Part shown: positions 15,840 to 22,772 of the stretch, one piece after another | How the letters are laid out: the number at the start of each line of letters is the position of its first letter | How positions within the stretch are numbered: the first letter of the stretch is position 1 | Assembly (NCBI GenBank): GCA_964585635.1 | Contig: CAZPEV010000030.1 | Coordinates: 1-24,420 of the forward strand | Length of the DNA stretch: 24,420 nt | Direction of reading: 5' to 3' | Origin: CAZPEV01 sp964585635 | Lineage (GTDB): Bacteria; Zixibacteria; MSB-5A5; GN15; JAAZOE01 | Notes under the pieces: model-generated | Databases searched by the model: none | Told to the model about the DNA's origin: nothing | What the model saw: the letters and a program-made list of their open reading frames with translations, nothing else | Program-made: the position numbers and the translations under genes

Positions 15840-15867
15840 AATATATACAATTTCCCTCCCCTGGCAA
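15840..15867 (-). promoter_or_regulatory. Promoter of tRNA-Leu
   Basis: On the minus strand TTGCCA (15862-15867) is separated by 16 bases from TATATT (15840-15845). The tRNA begins 16 bases after the -10 hexamer, a suitable distance for a short 5' leader processed by RNase P. The rest of 15868-16001 shows nothing else distinct. Confidence 0.65.
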
Positions 15868-16001
15868 TATTTTTCTTGCCCCTGCAATCCCGCTTCGCGC
15901 GGAACCATTCCGCCCGTGATCCATTATAAGGGGTGACCGTTTTTTGTTGTCCGGCAACCGGGTGGATCGTATCCTGCCGGCAATAACCAGAAGGAGTATG
16001 G

Positions 16002-17375
16002 ATGAGACTATCTGCCATGACCGCCGCCGCCGTCGGAGTCATTCTGCTGATGAACCTGCCCGCCCAGGCGCAGTCGGAGTATCAGAGACAAATCTACCAG
16101 GCCCGCGACCGGGTCTTGCCGGCCCTGATTCATATCCAGCCGGTTGTCATAGACTACCTGACCGGCCGCGAGAAGAAGCAGCCGGTGATCGGTTCCGGGA
16201 TTATCATCTCGACCGATGGATTTGCCGTCACCAACTACCATGTCGCCGGTAAGGCGGAACGGATCATCTGCACCTTGCATGATCACGCCCAGGTCCCGGC
16301 CAAGTTGATCGGCGGCGATCCGGCCACCGATCTGGCGGTTATCAAACTGGACTTGACCGAATACAAGGGGAAAATCACACCAGCCGTCCTGGGCAATTCC
16401 GACAAGCTCCAGGTCGGCCAGGCGGTGCTGGCCATGGGTTCCCCCCTGGCGCTGTCGAGATCGGTGTCGATGGGCGTCATCTCGACCGTCAACCGCTTCT
16501 TTCCCGGCGACATCCGGCTCCCCTCCGGTGAAAAAACCGGCCAGTACAATACCTGGCTGCAAACCGACGCTGCCATCAATCCCGGCAATTCCGGCGGGCC
16601 GCTGGTCGACCTTGACGGTGAAGTCGTCGGCATCAATACCCGGGGCGTCTTTTTCGCTGAAAATATCGGCTTTTCGATCCCGATCAATATCGTCAAGCAG
16701 GTGTCTCAGACCTTGATCAAGTCGGGCAGGGTCGAGCGGGGCTGGATCGGCGTCCAAGCCCAGGCGCTTCAGGACCTGGAATCATTTTTCGGCGCCGATA
16801 CCAACCGGGGCGTCCTGATCGCCTCGGTTGACCCCGGTTCCCCGGCCGAGGAGGCCGGCCTGACCGCCGGCGACATTATCCTGACCTTTAACGGCAAAGA
16901 TGTCTCCGCCCGCTTCGAGGAAGAGCTGCCGGCCTTTTATCAGACGGCCGCCTCCGCCCCCATTGACCAGAAGGTCGACATGGTCGTTTTATCGGGCGGG
17001 AAGAAAGAACACCGAATCATCATCCCTCGTCGCCTGGGCGATCTCGAAGGGCGGGATTTCGATTTCGAGAAGTGGGGCTTCACCGCCAAGTCGATCACGA
17101 CCCAAATGGCCATCGATAATCAGTTGAGCGATACCATCGGCGTTTTCGTGACCCAGGCCAAGATGCCCGGCCCGGCCTTTGACGGTGATCTGCGCCGGGG
17201 TGATATCATCACCAAGGTCAGCAATCGTCCGGTCGAAAACCTCGATCAGCTCAAGCAAGTGTATGAAACCCTGGCGGCCGAGAAGAAGATTCTGTTGGTC
17301 ATCCATCGCCATGAGGATCTGCGTTTTGTTCTGCTTAAATTGGACGGTGAAGAGAAAGAGGGAACCAATGAATAG
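16002..17375 (+). CDS. HtrA/DegP-family serine protease with two PDZ domains
   Basis: The 457-residue protein has a signal peptide ending near AQAQ (about residue 24). The trypsin-like domain carries the catalytic triad His80 (TNYHVAG), Asp110 (DPATDLAVIKL) and Ser197 (NPGNSGGPLV). The first PDZ domain is at about 245-335 (RGWIGVQAQ, 'SPAEEAGLTAGDIILTFNGK'). The second, shorter PDZ is at about 375-435 (GDLRRGDIITKVSNRPVENL). HtrA proteases degrade or refold damaged envelope proteins in the periplasm. An AAGGAG ribosome binding site lies 5 bases before the ATG. Its 3' end overlaps the next gene by 8 bases (ATGAATAG), which couples translation to an inactive paralogue. The partner may modulate it or form mixed oligomers (inference). 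Confidence 0.94.
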   Translation: MRLSAMTAAAVGVILLMNLPAQAQSEYQRQIYQARDRVLPALIHIQPVVIDYLTGREKKQPVIGSGIIISTDGFAVTNYHVAGKAERIICTLHDHAQVPAKLIGGDPATDLAVIKLDLTEYKGKITPAVLGNSDKLQVGQAVLAMGSPLALSRSVSMGVISTVNRFFPGDIRLPSGEKTGQYNTWLQTDAAINPGNSGGPLVDLDGEVVGINTRGVFFAENIGFSIPINIVKQVSQTLIKSGRVERGWIGVQAQALQDLESFFGADTNRGVLIASVDPGSPAEEAGLTAGDIILTFNGKDVSARFEEELPAFYQTAASAPIDQKVDMVVLSGGKKEHRIIIPRRLGDLEGRDFDFEKWGFTAKSITTQMAIDNQLSDTIGVFVTQAKMPGPAFDGDLRRGDIITKVSNRPVENLDQLKQVYETLAAEKKILLVIHRHEDLRFVLLKLDGEEKEGTNE

Positions 17376-18792
17376 ACGCCTACTGCCCGCGCTGATCCTG
17401 CCGGTCCTGTTCTGGCTGCATCTTCCGGCCGCCGCCGCTTCGGCACCCGTTCTCAGCCAGCCGGCGATTTATGACAAAATCGACCGGGTGCTGGTGACGG
17501 TCGAATATCAGGCGCGGATGACCTTTATGGGTGAAAGCGACGACATCGAGGGGCGGGTGATCGGTTTGCGGGTCGGTTCCGAGGGGATGATTATCTTCGA
17601 CGGCACCACGCTGGGCACCGGCAGCCATTTCGGCAGCGACGCCATGGGCTCACCCAGGGTGGAAAAGCCAAGCCTGCTGAAGGTTACCGACTATCAGGGA
17701 AAGGCCTACGACGCCGAGTTCATCGGGGTTGATCCATACAGCTCCATCGCCTTCTGCCGTCTGCCCGATTCCGTCCGGAACGCGACCGACGGAGCGACCT
17801 TTGAGGAAGCCAACCTGGCGCTGGGAGACGAGGTCTATTTCTTTTGGATGCTGCCGGAGAATTTCCAACCGCGATTCCAGATGGCCCAAACGGTCATCAC
17901 CGCCGTGCTGACGCAACCGGAAAAATATTACCTCACCGGCGAACTGGTCATGGAATTTGTCATGTCGCCGGTGGTGACGGCCGATGGCCGTCTGCTGGGA
18001 GTCGTCACGCCGCTGTCGCAATCGGCCGCCGACATGTCCTCGTTCGACAACAGCAGCCCGCTGGGACAGCCGATGGGCATCATGCCGTTGGAACAACTGG
18101 CCAAGCTCCTGGCCAAACCGCCCCAGGCCGGCACCACCAGCCGCGGCTGGCTCGGCATCACGCTACAGGCGCTCGATCCCGATATCGCCGCCTTCTGGAA
18201 TATTGCCGTCACCGGCGGCATAATCATCTCCAATGTCCTGCCGCGCTCCCCGGCCGAGAAGGCCGGCCTGAAGCCGGGAGATTTTCTGGTGGCCCTCGAC
18301 GGCAAACCGCTCGAGATCAAGAAGGACGCCAATCTGACCGTCTTTCAAAAAGCGGTCAGCGAATTGGGCGCGGGAACCTCCCTGGCGCTGACCGTCCTGC
18401 GCCCGCAAGAGGGCCGGGTCGACACCCTTCAACTGCACGCCCTGCTGGATGAGGCGCCGACCTTGGCGGCGGACGCACCCAATTATGAGGACAAGAATTT
18501 CGACCTCACCGTTCGCGACATGGTCTTCTCAGACTATAACGTCCTGAATCTTGATCCGGACAAGATCAAGGGGGTCATGATCGACAAGTTGGAGCAAGGA
18601 GGCTGGGCGGCCGTCGGCGGGCTGAGACCGGGCGATATCATCATGAAGATCAACGACCGCACGGTAACATCGGCCAACGACTGCAAACCGATCTTGGCCG
18701 AGGTCGAAAAGGCCAAGGGCCGAGAAGTGGTCTTTATGGTCTGGCGCGCCAATAAAACCCAATTCGTCAACGTCAAGACGCACTGGGAATAG
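17368..18792 (+). CDS. HtrA-like pseudoprotease with two PDZ domains
   Basis: The start is the ATG at 17368, overlapping the upstream protease stop. The 474-residue product begins with a signal peptide (LLPALILPVLFWLHLPAAAAS). The body follows the HtrA fold in outline, but aligned by eye all three catalytic positions are lost. His becomes Thr80 (GMIIFDGTTLG), Asp becomes Ser126 (VDPYSSIAFCRL), and the GNSGGP serine loop becomes EFVMSPVVTADGRLLGVV with Val198 in the serine position. Two PDZ domains are well preserved: about 258-350 ('SRGWLGITLQALD', 'SPAEKAGLKPGDFLVALDGK') and about 395-465 (WAAVGGLRPGDIIMKINDR). It is probably a non-catalytic periplasmic binding or regulatory partner of the protease encoded just before it. 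The reading frame is open and followed by a strong terminator, so it does not look like a decaying gene. Confidence 0.88.
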   Translation: MNRRLLPALILPVLFWLHLPAAAASAPVLSQPAIYDKIDRVLVTVEYQARMTFMGESDDIEGRVIGLRVGSEGMIIFDGTTLGTGSHFGSDAMGSPRVEKPSLLKVTDYQGKAYDAEFIGVDPYSSIAFCRLPDSVRNATDGATFEEANLALGDEVYFFWMLPENFQPRFQMAQTVITAVLTQPEKYYLTGELVMEFVMSPVVTADGRLLGVVTPLSQSAADMSSFDNSSPLGQPMGIMPLEQLAKLLAKPPQAGTTSRGWLGITLQALDPDIAAFWNIAVTGGIIISNVLPRSPAEKAGLKPGDFLVALDGKPLEIKKDANLTVFQKAVSELGAGTSLALTVLRPQEGRVDTLQLHALLDEAPTLAADAPNYEDKNFDLTVRDMVFSDYNVLNLDPDKIKGVMIDKLEQGGWAAVGGLRPGDIIMKINDRTVTSANDCKPILAEVEKAKGREVVFMVWRANKTQFVNVKTHWE

Positions 18793-18837
18793 CGATCAGA
18801 CCACTGGGAAAAAATCACGGTCGTCAATAGGATCATC

Positions 18838-18869
18838 ATGAAAAGCCCGCCGGACGGCGGGCTTTTCAT
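18838..18869 (+). terminator. Terminator after the HtrA pair
   Basis: A 14-bp perfect stem (18838-18851 with 18856-18869) carries the arm AAAAGCCCGCC, a GGAC tetraloop and a 3' arm ending in TTTTCAT. It lies 45 bases beyond the stop codon of the pseudoprotease gene. The A-rich 5' side and T-rich 3' side let it work in both directions. Confidence 0.85.
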
Positions 18870-19165
18870 TTATTGCTCCTTTATGGGTTAATGGCCTTGT
18901 AATATTCATCAATCTCATGAAACTGAAAGATTTTACCAGTGTTGAATATGATGGCAATTTACGACGAATTCCCGGAGCCGCAATAGAATCCCGTAAAAAT
19001 CATCGGGCCTGATGACTCGCCTGAAGGTAATCAATGGCGCATCACAGGCGGAAAGACGGCCATGAATCGTTATCATCGATTTCGATTGCCGGCGACCTAC
19101 GGTCGAATTAAGTGCTTGGGTTTCAATGAATAACGCGAGTCGAGGCACCTCCCCCGCTAATTCAC
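18870..19165. other. Intergenic region without recognisable gene
   Basis: I see no supported gene here. Short frames exist on both strands, for example a minus-strand frame starting with GTG at 19148 and a plus-strand frame of 31 codons from 18917. They lack good ribosome binding sites and resemble nothing I recognise. The base composition is more AT-rich than the neighbouring genes. Confidence 0.6.
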
Positions 19166-19194
19166 TTGACAGCGCCGGGGGGTATTCGTATATT
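19166..19194 (+). promoter_or_regulatory. Sigma-70-like promoter of a candidate small RNA
   Basis: TTGACA (19166-19171) and TATATT (19189-19194) are separated by 17 bases. The expected start, about 7 bases after the -10, falls on the first bases of the closing stem of the structure at 19200-19287. No protein start follows at a normal distance. Confidence 0.75.
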
Positions 19195-19199
19195 TGTGC

Positions 19200-19287
19200 G
19201 GAAGTTTGTCGTGTCTGATGAGAGCTCTTTCGGGGCCTCCCCCTCTGTCCCTGGGGTGCTTCTCAACCGACAAGCTTCCTTTTTTTT
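19200..19287 (+). ncRNA. Candidate structured small RNA
   Basis: The 5' arm GGAAGTTTGTCG (19200-19211) pairs with CGACAAGCTTCC (19268-19279) over all 12 positions, including one G-U pair. Eight consecutive Ts (19280-19287) follow. Within, TGAGAGC can pair with GCTTCTCA (one bulge), enclosing a C/G-rich element where a GGGG run can pair with either of two CCCC runs. Together with the promoter directly upstream, this describes an independent RNA of about 85 bases ending in an intrinsic terminator. I checked by eye for SRP RNA (no GGAAGCAGC loop), 6S, tmRNA, hammerhead (CTGATGAG is present but the GAAA strand is missing) and common riboswitches, and none fits. The family is unknown to me. Confidence 0.6.
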
Positions 19288-19341
19288 GTGGGTCGAAGCA
19301 AGGCGGATGGGATCAAGCTCGCTACCGGACGATGACGGGAT

Positions 19342-19464
19342 ATGATTGCCGGGCAGCACGGCGACCCCGACCAGCGCAAAAAGATATGGCGGCGGTTGTG
19401 GAAGATTTTCTCTACCCAGCGCGAACGCTGGGGCGCTGGTATTACTTATCAGCGCCGTCCATGA
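19342..19464 (+). CDS. Possible 40-residue basic peptide (very uncertain)
   Basis: An open frame of 40 codons begins at an ATG 54 bases after the T tract of the small RNA candidate. It encodes a strongly basic, Trp/Arg-rich peptide containing RKKIWRRLWKIF and QRERWGAG. The ribosome binding site is weak (GACGGG), and the end overlaps the convergent lipoprotein gene by 23 bases. The amphipathic composition is notable, but length and context are too little to be sure it is a gene. Confidence 0.2.
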   Translation: MIAGQHGDPDQRKKIWRRLWKIFSTQRERWGAGITYQRRP

Positions 19465-19903
19465 CCCCGAAGCTGAACACCTTCCAGCGATCGTTTATCT
19501 TCCGCAACCCCCATTTGTTGTAATACTGGGTGCAGCTGCTCTTATTGATGAAGGACACTTCGACGAACGCCGTGTCGACGCTTCGAGAAGCATCCCCCAC
19601 GATCCGCTGCATCCCCATCCATCGCTCCCAGGTCAGCCCTCCCTTACAGAGGTCGTCAAGGATGGCATTGGGATCACGGAACACGCGGACCGAATCCATT
19701 TGCAGGGCGTAGTCCCGCTCTCCCCGCGCCAGGAGCGACGGCAGATCGAGATAATGAGCCACCGCCGTACGGTCGCTTTTCTCCATGGCCCGTATCATGT
19801 TCAGCACAACTTGGCGGGGATCAGGCTCCAAATCCCCCTTGGAGACGCACGCGGTCTGAATCACCAGCATCAACACGATCGCAATGAGTATACTCTTGCG
19901 CAT
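19442..19903 (-). CDS. Putative lipoprotein of unknown function
   Basis: The 153-residue protein starts with MRKSILIAIVLMLVIQTAC, a short basic and hydrophobic signal ending at a lipobox-like QTAC, so Cys19 is the probable lipidated residue. The glutamine at the -3 position is unusual. The mature part, with 'DPRQVVLNMIRAMEKSDRTAVAHYLDLPSLL' in two amphipathic helices and 'GLRKINDRWKVFSFGV' at the end, resembles small alpha+beta proteins of the NTF2-like or DUF4878 kind, where 'W-x-V' closes a curved sheet. This resemblance is weak. Its ATG follows the stop of the PorV-family gene with no space (TAA-ATG), and GGGGAT inside that gene's end is the ribosome binding site. The two are therefore co-translated and may act together at the outer membrane. 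Confidence 0.75.
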   Translation of the reverse strand: MRKSILIAIVLMLVIQTACVSKGDLEPDPRQVVLNMIRAMEKSDRTAVAHYLDLPSLLARGERDYALQMDSVRVFRDPNAILDDLCKGGLTWERWMGMQRIVGDASRSVDTAFVEVSFINKSSCTQYYNKWGLRKINDRWKVFSFGVMDGADK

Positions 19904-20881
19904 TTAGAATCCCCCTGAAACGGTCACCCGGTGACTGCTGCCAAGATCAAGGTACGGCATAAAGGCATAGGCGAAATGATAATTTTGATAGTCGAGGCCG
20001 AATCCGGCGGCGAATCCGCCCCAGGCGTCCGATCCGGATCCGGTTTTGTAGTTCTCGCCGAAGGTTGAATATCCCAGCCGGGCATAGAACGGTTTGAACT
20101 TATACATTTCAATCCCGGCATTCACATAGGGGTCGTTGTCGTTGGGCATGACCCCGTCCAAGGCCACCACCACCGGCAGCTCCCGCAGCGAATGAGACAC
20201 GCCGGCGCGAATCCCCATCGGCAACTTATCCTTATGCGCGCCGGCCGATCCTTGCGAGAATCCCGACAGCACTCCGCCCAGGTTGTACACGACCAGCCCG
20301 GCCTTCGTCAGCCCGTCCCTGAAGCGATAGAAACCCCCAATATCAACGGCCATCGCCTCGGAGGAATACCCAGCCGCGATCTCACTCATGAACTTGAGGT
20401 TTATCCCGGCCGAGAAACCGGCCCGTATCGGGGTGGAGAAGTTGGCCCCGATCAAAATGTCGCCGCCCGAGAAATTTCCCGTGGGAATGCCCGCATTGTC
20501 GGTCTCGGTGAACGATCCGAAGTTGAGGTAATCGACGAAGAATCCAAGGCGGCGGGTGGTCATGAATGGTCTCGTCAGCGCCAGAAAGCCCGATTGAATA
20601 TCCGCCACATAATTATGGTACCCGGCCAGAAACTGCCGCCCCGGCAGATTGATCGACCCGGCCGGATTGTAGTACAGGGTGGTGGGATCATCGGCAACTC
20701 CGGCAAAGGCTCCGCCCATCGCGACCGCCTTCGAGCCAACACCCAGCTTCAGGAAAGAAAACCCGGTCGTGCCGGCCTTATCGCTGATCCCCGCCGCGGG
20801 GCTGGTCGCGACGGCAAGAATCACAACCATCACCATGATCGTCACGACGCCGACCCTTTGAGCATGTATGGTTAGGTTCAC
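19904..20881 (-). CDS. PorV/PorQ-family outer membrane beta-barrel protein
   Basis: The start is a GTG at 20881 preceded by AAGGCGG; the protein has 325 residues. After a signal peptide ending near SPAAG, the mature N-terminus reads TTGFSFLKLGVGSKAVAMGG and then AFAGVADDPTTLYYNPAG. This is the hallmark of PorV/PorQ (FadL-like) proteins of the FCB group. Alternating beta strands with aromatic ends follow, and the last strand ends in a C-terminal Phe (SSHRVTVSGGF), typical of BAM-assembled barrels. In Bacteroidetes PorV belongs to the type IX secretion system, but no other T9SS gene is in this window. Many FCB genomes carry several stand-alone paralogues, so a general transport or assembly role is possible. 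It has its own -10-like promoter element about 100 bases upstream. Confidence 0.87.
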   Translation of the reverse strand: MNLTIHAQRVGVVTIMVMVVILAVATSPAAGISDKAGTTGFSFLKLGVGSKAVAMGGAFAGVADDPTTLYYNPAGSINLPGRQFLAGYHNYVADIQSGFLALTRPFMTTRRLGFFVDYLNFGSFTETDNAGIPTGNFSGGDILIGANFSTPIRAGFSAGINLKFMSEIAAGYSSEAMAVDIGGFYRFRDGLTKAGLVVYNLGGVLSGFSQGSAGAHKDKLPMGIRAGVSHSLRELPVVVALDGVMPNDNDPYVNAGIEMYKFKPFYARLGYSTFGENYKTGSGSDAWGGFAAGFGLDYQNYHFAYAFMPYLDLGSSHRVTVSGGF

Positions 20882-20981
20882 TGGTTAACCGCCTTCTCTG
20901 AAGAGTTCACCCTCGGCCGCCGGTCACGCCTTCGGCCGTCTGACAGTACCATGTATGTATCGGCACCACTTGTCGGCATTT

Positions 20982-20987
20982 ATTATA
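20982..20987 (-). promoter_or_regulatory. -10 element candidate for the PorV-family gene
   Basis: A perfect TATAAT lies on the minus strand, about 100 bases before the GTG start at 20881 and 20 bases after the lptE stop. No good -35 hexamer is visible at 16-18 bases, so this is only a candidate. Confidence 0.4.
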
Positions 20988-21007
20988 CGCATTTCGGTCC
21001 GATAAAC

Positions 21008-21499
21008 CTACCAGCTTTTAGTCGTCCGGTCAAGGATATTAGCCGTCAGAAGGGTTATCACCTTGGTCTGGCCGTCCGCCTCGGTTTCATCGACGGCGTT
21101 GTATACCCCCTCCGCGAAAAAGTCCTCTTCCCAGATCACGTCCTCGGATTTGGCTCTCACGACCTTTACATGCACCGACACCTTGACCGCATATTCCGAG
21201 ACAATATCCTGCAGGTCATAGGTATAAGGATCGCGGCGATAACTCGTCACCGTTCCCGCCATGAGGGCCTCGGCCTTGCCGGCCTCCTTGACCGGGATGG
21301 TATTATCGCGGATAAAGGCGTCGATGAGAGCGTCGGTCAGGCGGTCGGATAACTGATATTCGATGGTATTATTCTCAAACTGCGCGATGTTGACTGATTG
21401 AAAAGCCGGCTTGCCGGCGGCGGAAAAGGAATAGACGCCGCATCCGAGAACCATCGGCAGCACCGTCCCAAGCAACAACGTCGGCCCAAGCCATCTCAT
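21008..21499 (-). CDS. lptE: LptE-family LPS-assembly lipoprotein
   Basis: The 163-residue protein has a lipoprotein signal ending in VLGC (Cys20), directly followed by GVYSFSAAGKPAFQSVNIAQF. This is the Bacteroidetes-type LptE start 'CG-x-YSFSG...I-x-I-x-x-F'. It continues with ENNTIEYQLSDRLTDALIDA, then FIRDN, an extended sheet segment AEALMAGTVTSYRRDPYTYD, and 'EDVIWEEDFFAEGVYN'. LptE plugs the LptD barrel and helps place LPS in the outer leaflet. Its ATG overlaps the hutI stop codon by 4 bases (ATGA), so it is translationally coupled to histidine-degradation genes, an odd pairing. No lptD is present here. The C-terminus (LTANILDRTTKSW) is at the expected length for the family. Confidence 0.88.
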   Translation of the reverse strand: MRWLGPTLLLGTVLPMVLGCGVYSFSAAGKPAFQSVNIAQFENNTIEYQLSDRLTDALIDAFIRDNTIPVKEAGKAEALMAGTVTSYRRDPYTYDLQDIVSEYAVKVSVHVKVVRAKSEDVIWEEDFFAEGVYNAVDETEADGQTKVITLLTANILDRTTKSW

Positions 21500-22767
21500 C
21501 GAGCGATTACCACTTTCCCCTTTTTGATGACCTTCTCAACCAGGTTTACCCCGTAATGGTACGGCAGTTCCCGGTAGTCGTGCGCATCCCAGACGTTCAG
21601 GTCGGCCGGAAATCCGGCTTCCAGTTGTCCCAGCTTCCCGCCCAGGCCGATGGCGCAGGCGGCATTGACCGTGACCGCCGCCAGCGATTCCGCCGTCGTC
21701 ATCCTGAGCTTCAGCGCCGCCAGCGTCATAATCATGGCCAGCGATTCGGTCATCGACGATCCCGGGTTGCAGTCGGTCGATAGCGCCACGACCACCCCCG
21801 CATCAATCATCTTGCGGGCCGGCGCCGTGATCTCCAACCCCAGCGCGAAGGAAGTTCCCGGAAGAAGAACGGCCACGGTATCGGACGCGGCCAGCATCTC
21901 TATCCCGCGCTCCGACACGTATCCCAGATGGTCGGCCGAAACGGCGGCCAGCTCAACCGCCAGTTCCGCCCCGCCGGTCGACTTCAGTTCGTCGGCGTGC
22001 AGCTTCAGTCCGAGACCGGCCCGTTTGGCGGCCGTCAGAATCGCCCGCGATTCCTCGACCGAAAAGACGCCCTCTTCGCAGAACACGTCGCAGAACAAGG
22101 CCAGCTTCCGCTCGGCGACGGCCGGGATCATCTCCTCAATGATCAGCTTGACATACTCTCCCCGCCGCTCCCGATACTCATCCGGGACCTCGTGGGCCCC
22201 CAGGAAGGTCGGGAAAAGGTCAATCGCCTCATGGTCATTCAGTTGGCGGATGATCTCCAGCGACTTTACCTCGGCTGCGGTCGATAATCCGTAGCCCGAC
22301 TTGGCTTCGATGGTGGTAATGCCATGCTCAAAGAGCCGGTCGACCGTTTTTCGGGCCTGAGCGTAGAGCGCCTCCGGATCGGTTTCCCGCAGTCGCCTGA
22401 CAGAGGCGCGGATACCGCCGCCGGCCCGGGCGATTTCCATATAGCTCTGGCCGGCCAACCGCATTTCAAATTCACGCTCCCGGGTACCGGCGAACACAGG
22501 ATGGGTATGGGGATCGATCAATCCCGGCGTGACCACCTTGCCCTCGGCCGAAATCACCGAGCAGTTTTCCGCCAGCTCGATCCGGCCGGCGATGTCAGCC
22601 GACCGGCCGACGGCAATGACCTCATCGCCGGCGATCGCCACCGCGCCGTCCTCGACCAGACCGAGATCGCTCATCTGCCGGCCCCGTCGGGGAGCCGGGC
22701 CCTGCATGGTGATCAGCTGGCCGATGTGGGTGAGGAGCAGCGTGGTGCGCTTTGCCGTTCTAACCAT
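21496..22767 (-). CDS. hutI: Imidazolonepropionase HutI
   Basis: The start chosen is the ATG at 22767, five bases after the hutU stop; a GTG one codon earlier is equally possible. The longer open frame to 23037 runs inside hutU and is spurious. The 423-residue protein is an amidohydrolase. The first metal ligands are in PGLIDPHTHPVFAGTRE (His87, His89). Further hallmarks are IEAKSGYGLS, FLGAHEVPDEYR, LKLHADELKSTGGAELA, 'SADHLGYVS' and ALSTDCNPGSS with the catalytic/metal Asp. It hydrolyses 4-imidazolone-5-propionate to N-formimino-L-glutamate, the third step of histidine degradation. It follows hutU in the same direction and is coupled by overlap to lptE. Length is typical. Confidence 0.95.
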   Translation of the reverse strand: MVRTAKRTTLLLTHIGQLITMQGPAPRRGRQMSDLGLVEDGAVAIAGDEVIAVGRSADIAGRIELAENCSVISAEGKVVTPGLIDPHTHPVFAGTREREFEMRLAGQSYMEIARAGGGIRASVRRLRETDPEALYAQARKTVDRLFEHGITTIEAKSGYGLSTAAEVKSLEIIRQLNDHEAIDLFPTFLGAHEVPDEYRERRGEYVKLIIEEMIPAVAERKLALFCDVFCEEGVFSVEESRAILTAAKRAGLGLKLHADELKSTGGAELAVELAAVSADHLGYVSERGIEMLAASDTVAVLLPGTSFALGLEITAPARKMIDAGVVVALSTDCNPGSSMTESLAMIMTLAALKLRMTTAESLAAVTVNAACAIGLGGKLGQLEAGFPADLNVWDAHDYRELPYHYGVNLVEKVIKKGKVVIAR

Positions 22768-22772
22768 CACGC

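Noticed and set aside
18933..19148. 71-residue minus-strand open frame in the intergenic region
   Set aside because: It starts with GTG directly against a G-rich run with no proper spacing, shows no family resemblance, and has no neighbouring operon context.
19200..19270. Hammerhead ribozyme or riboswitch (CTGATGAG present)
   Set aside because: The complementary GAAA core strand is missing at a suitable distance, and the flanking helices do not fit the hammerhead fold. No riboswitch consensus was recognised.
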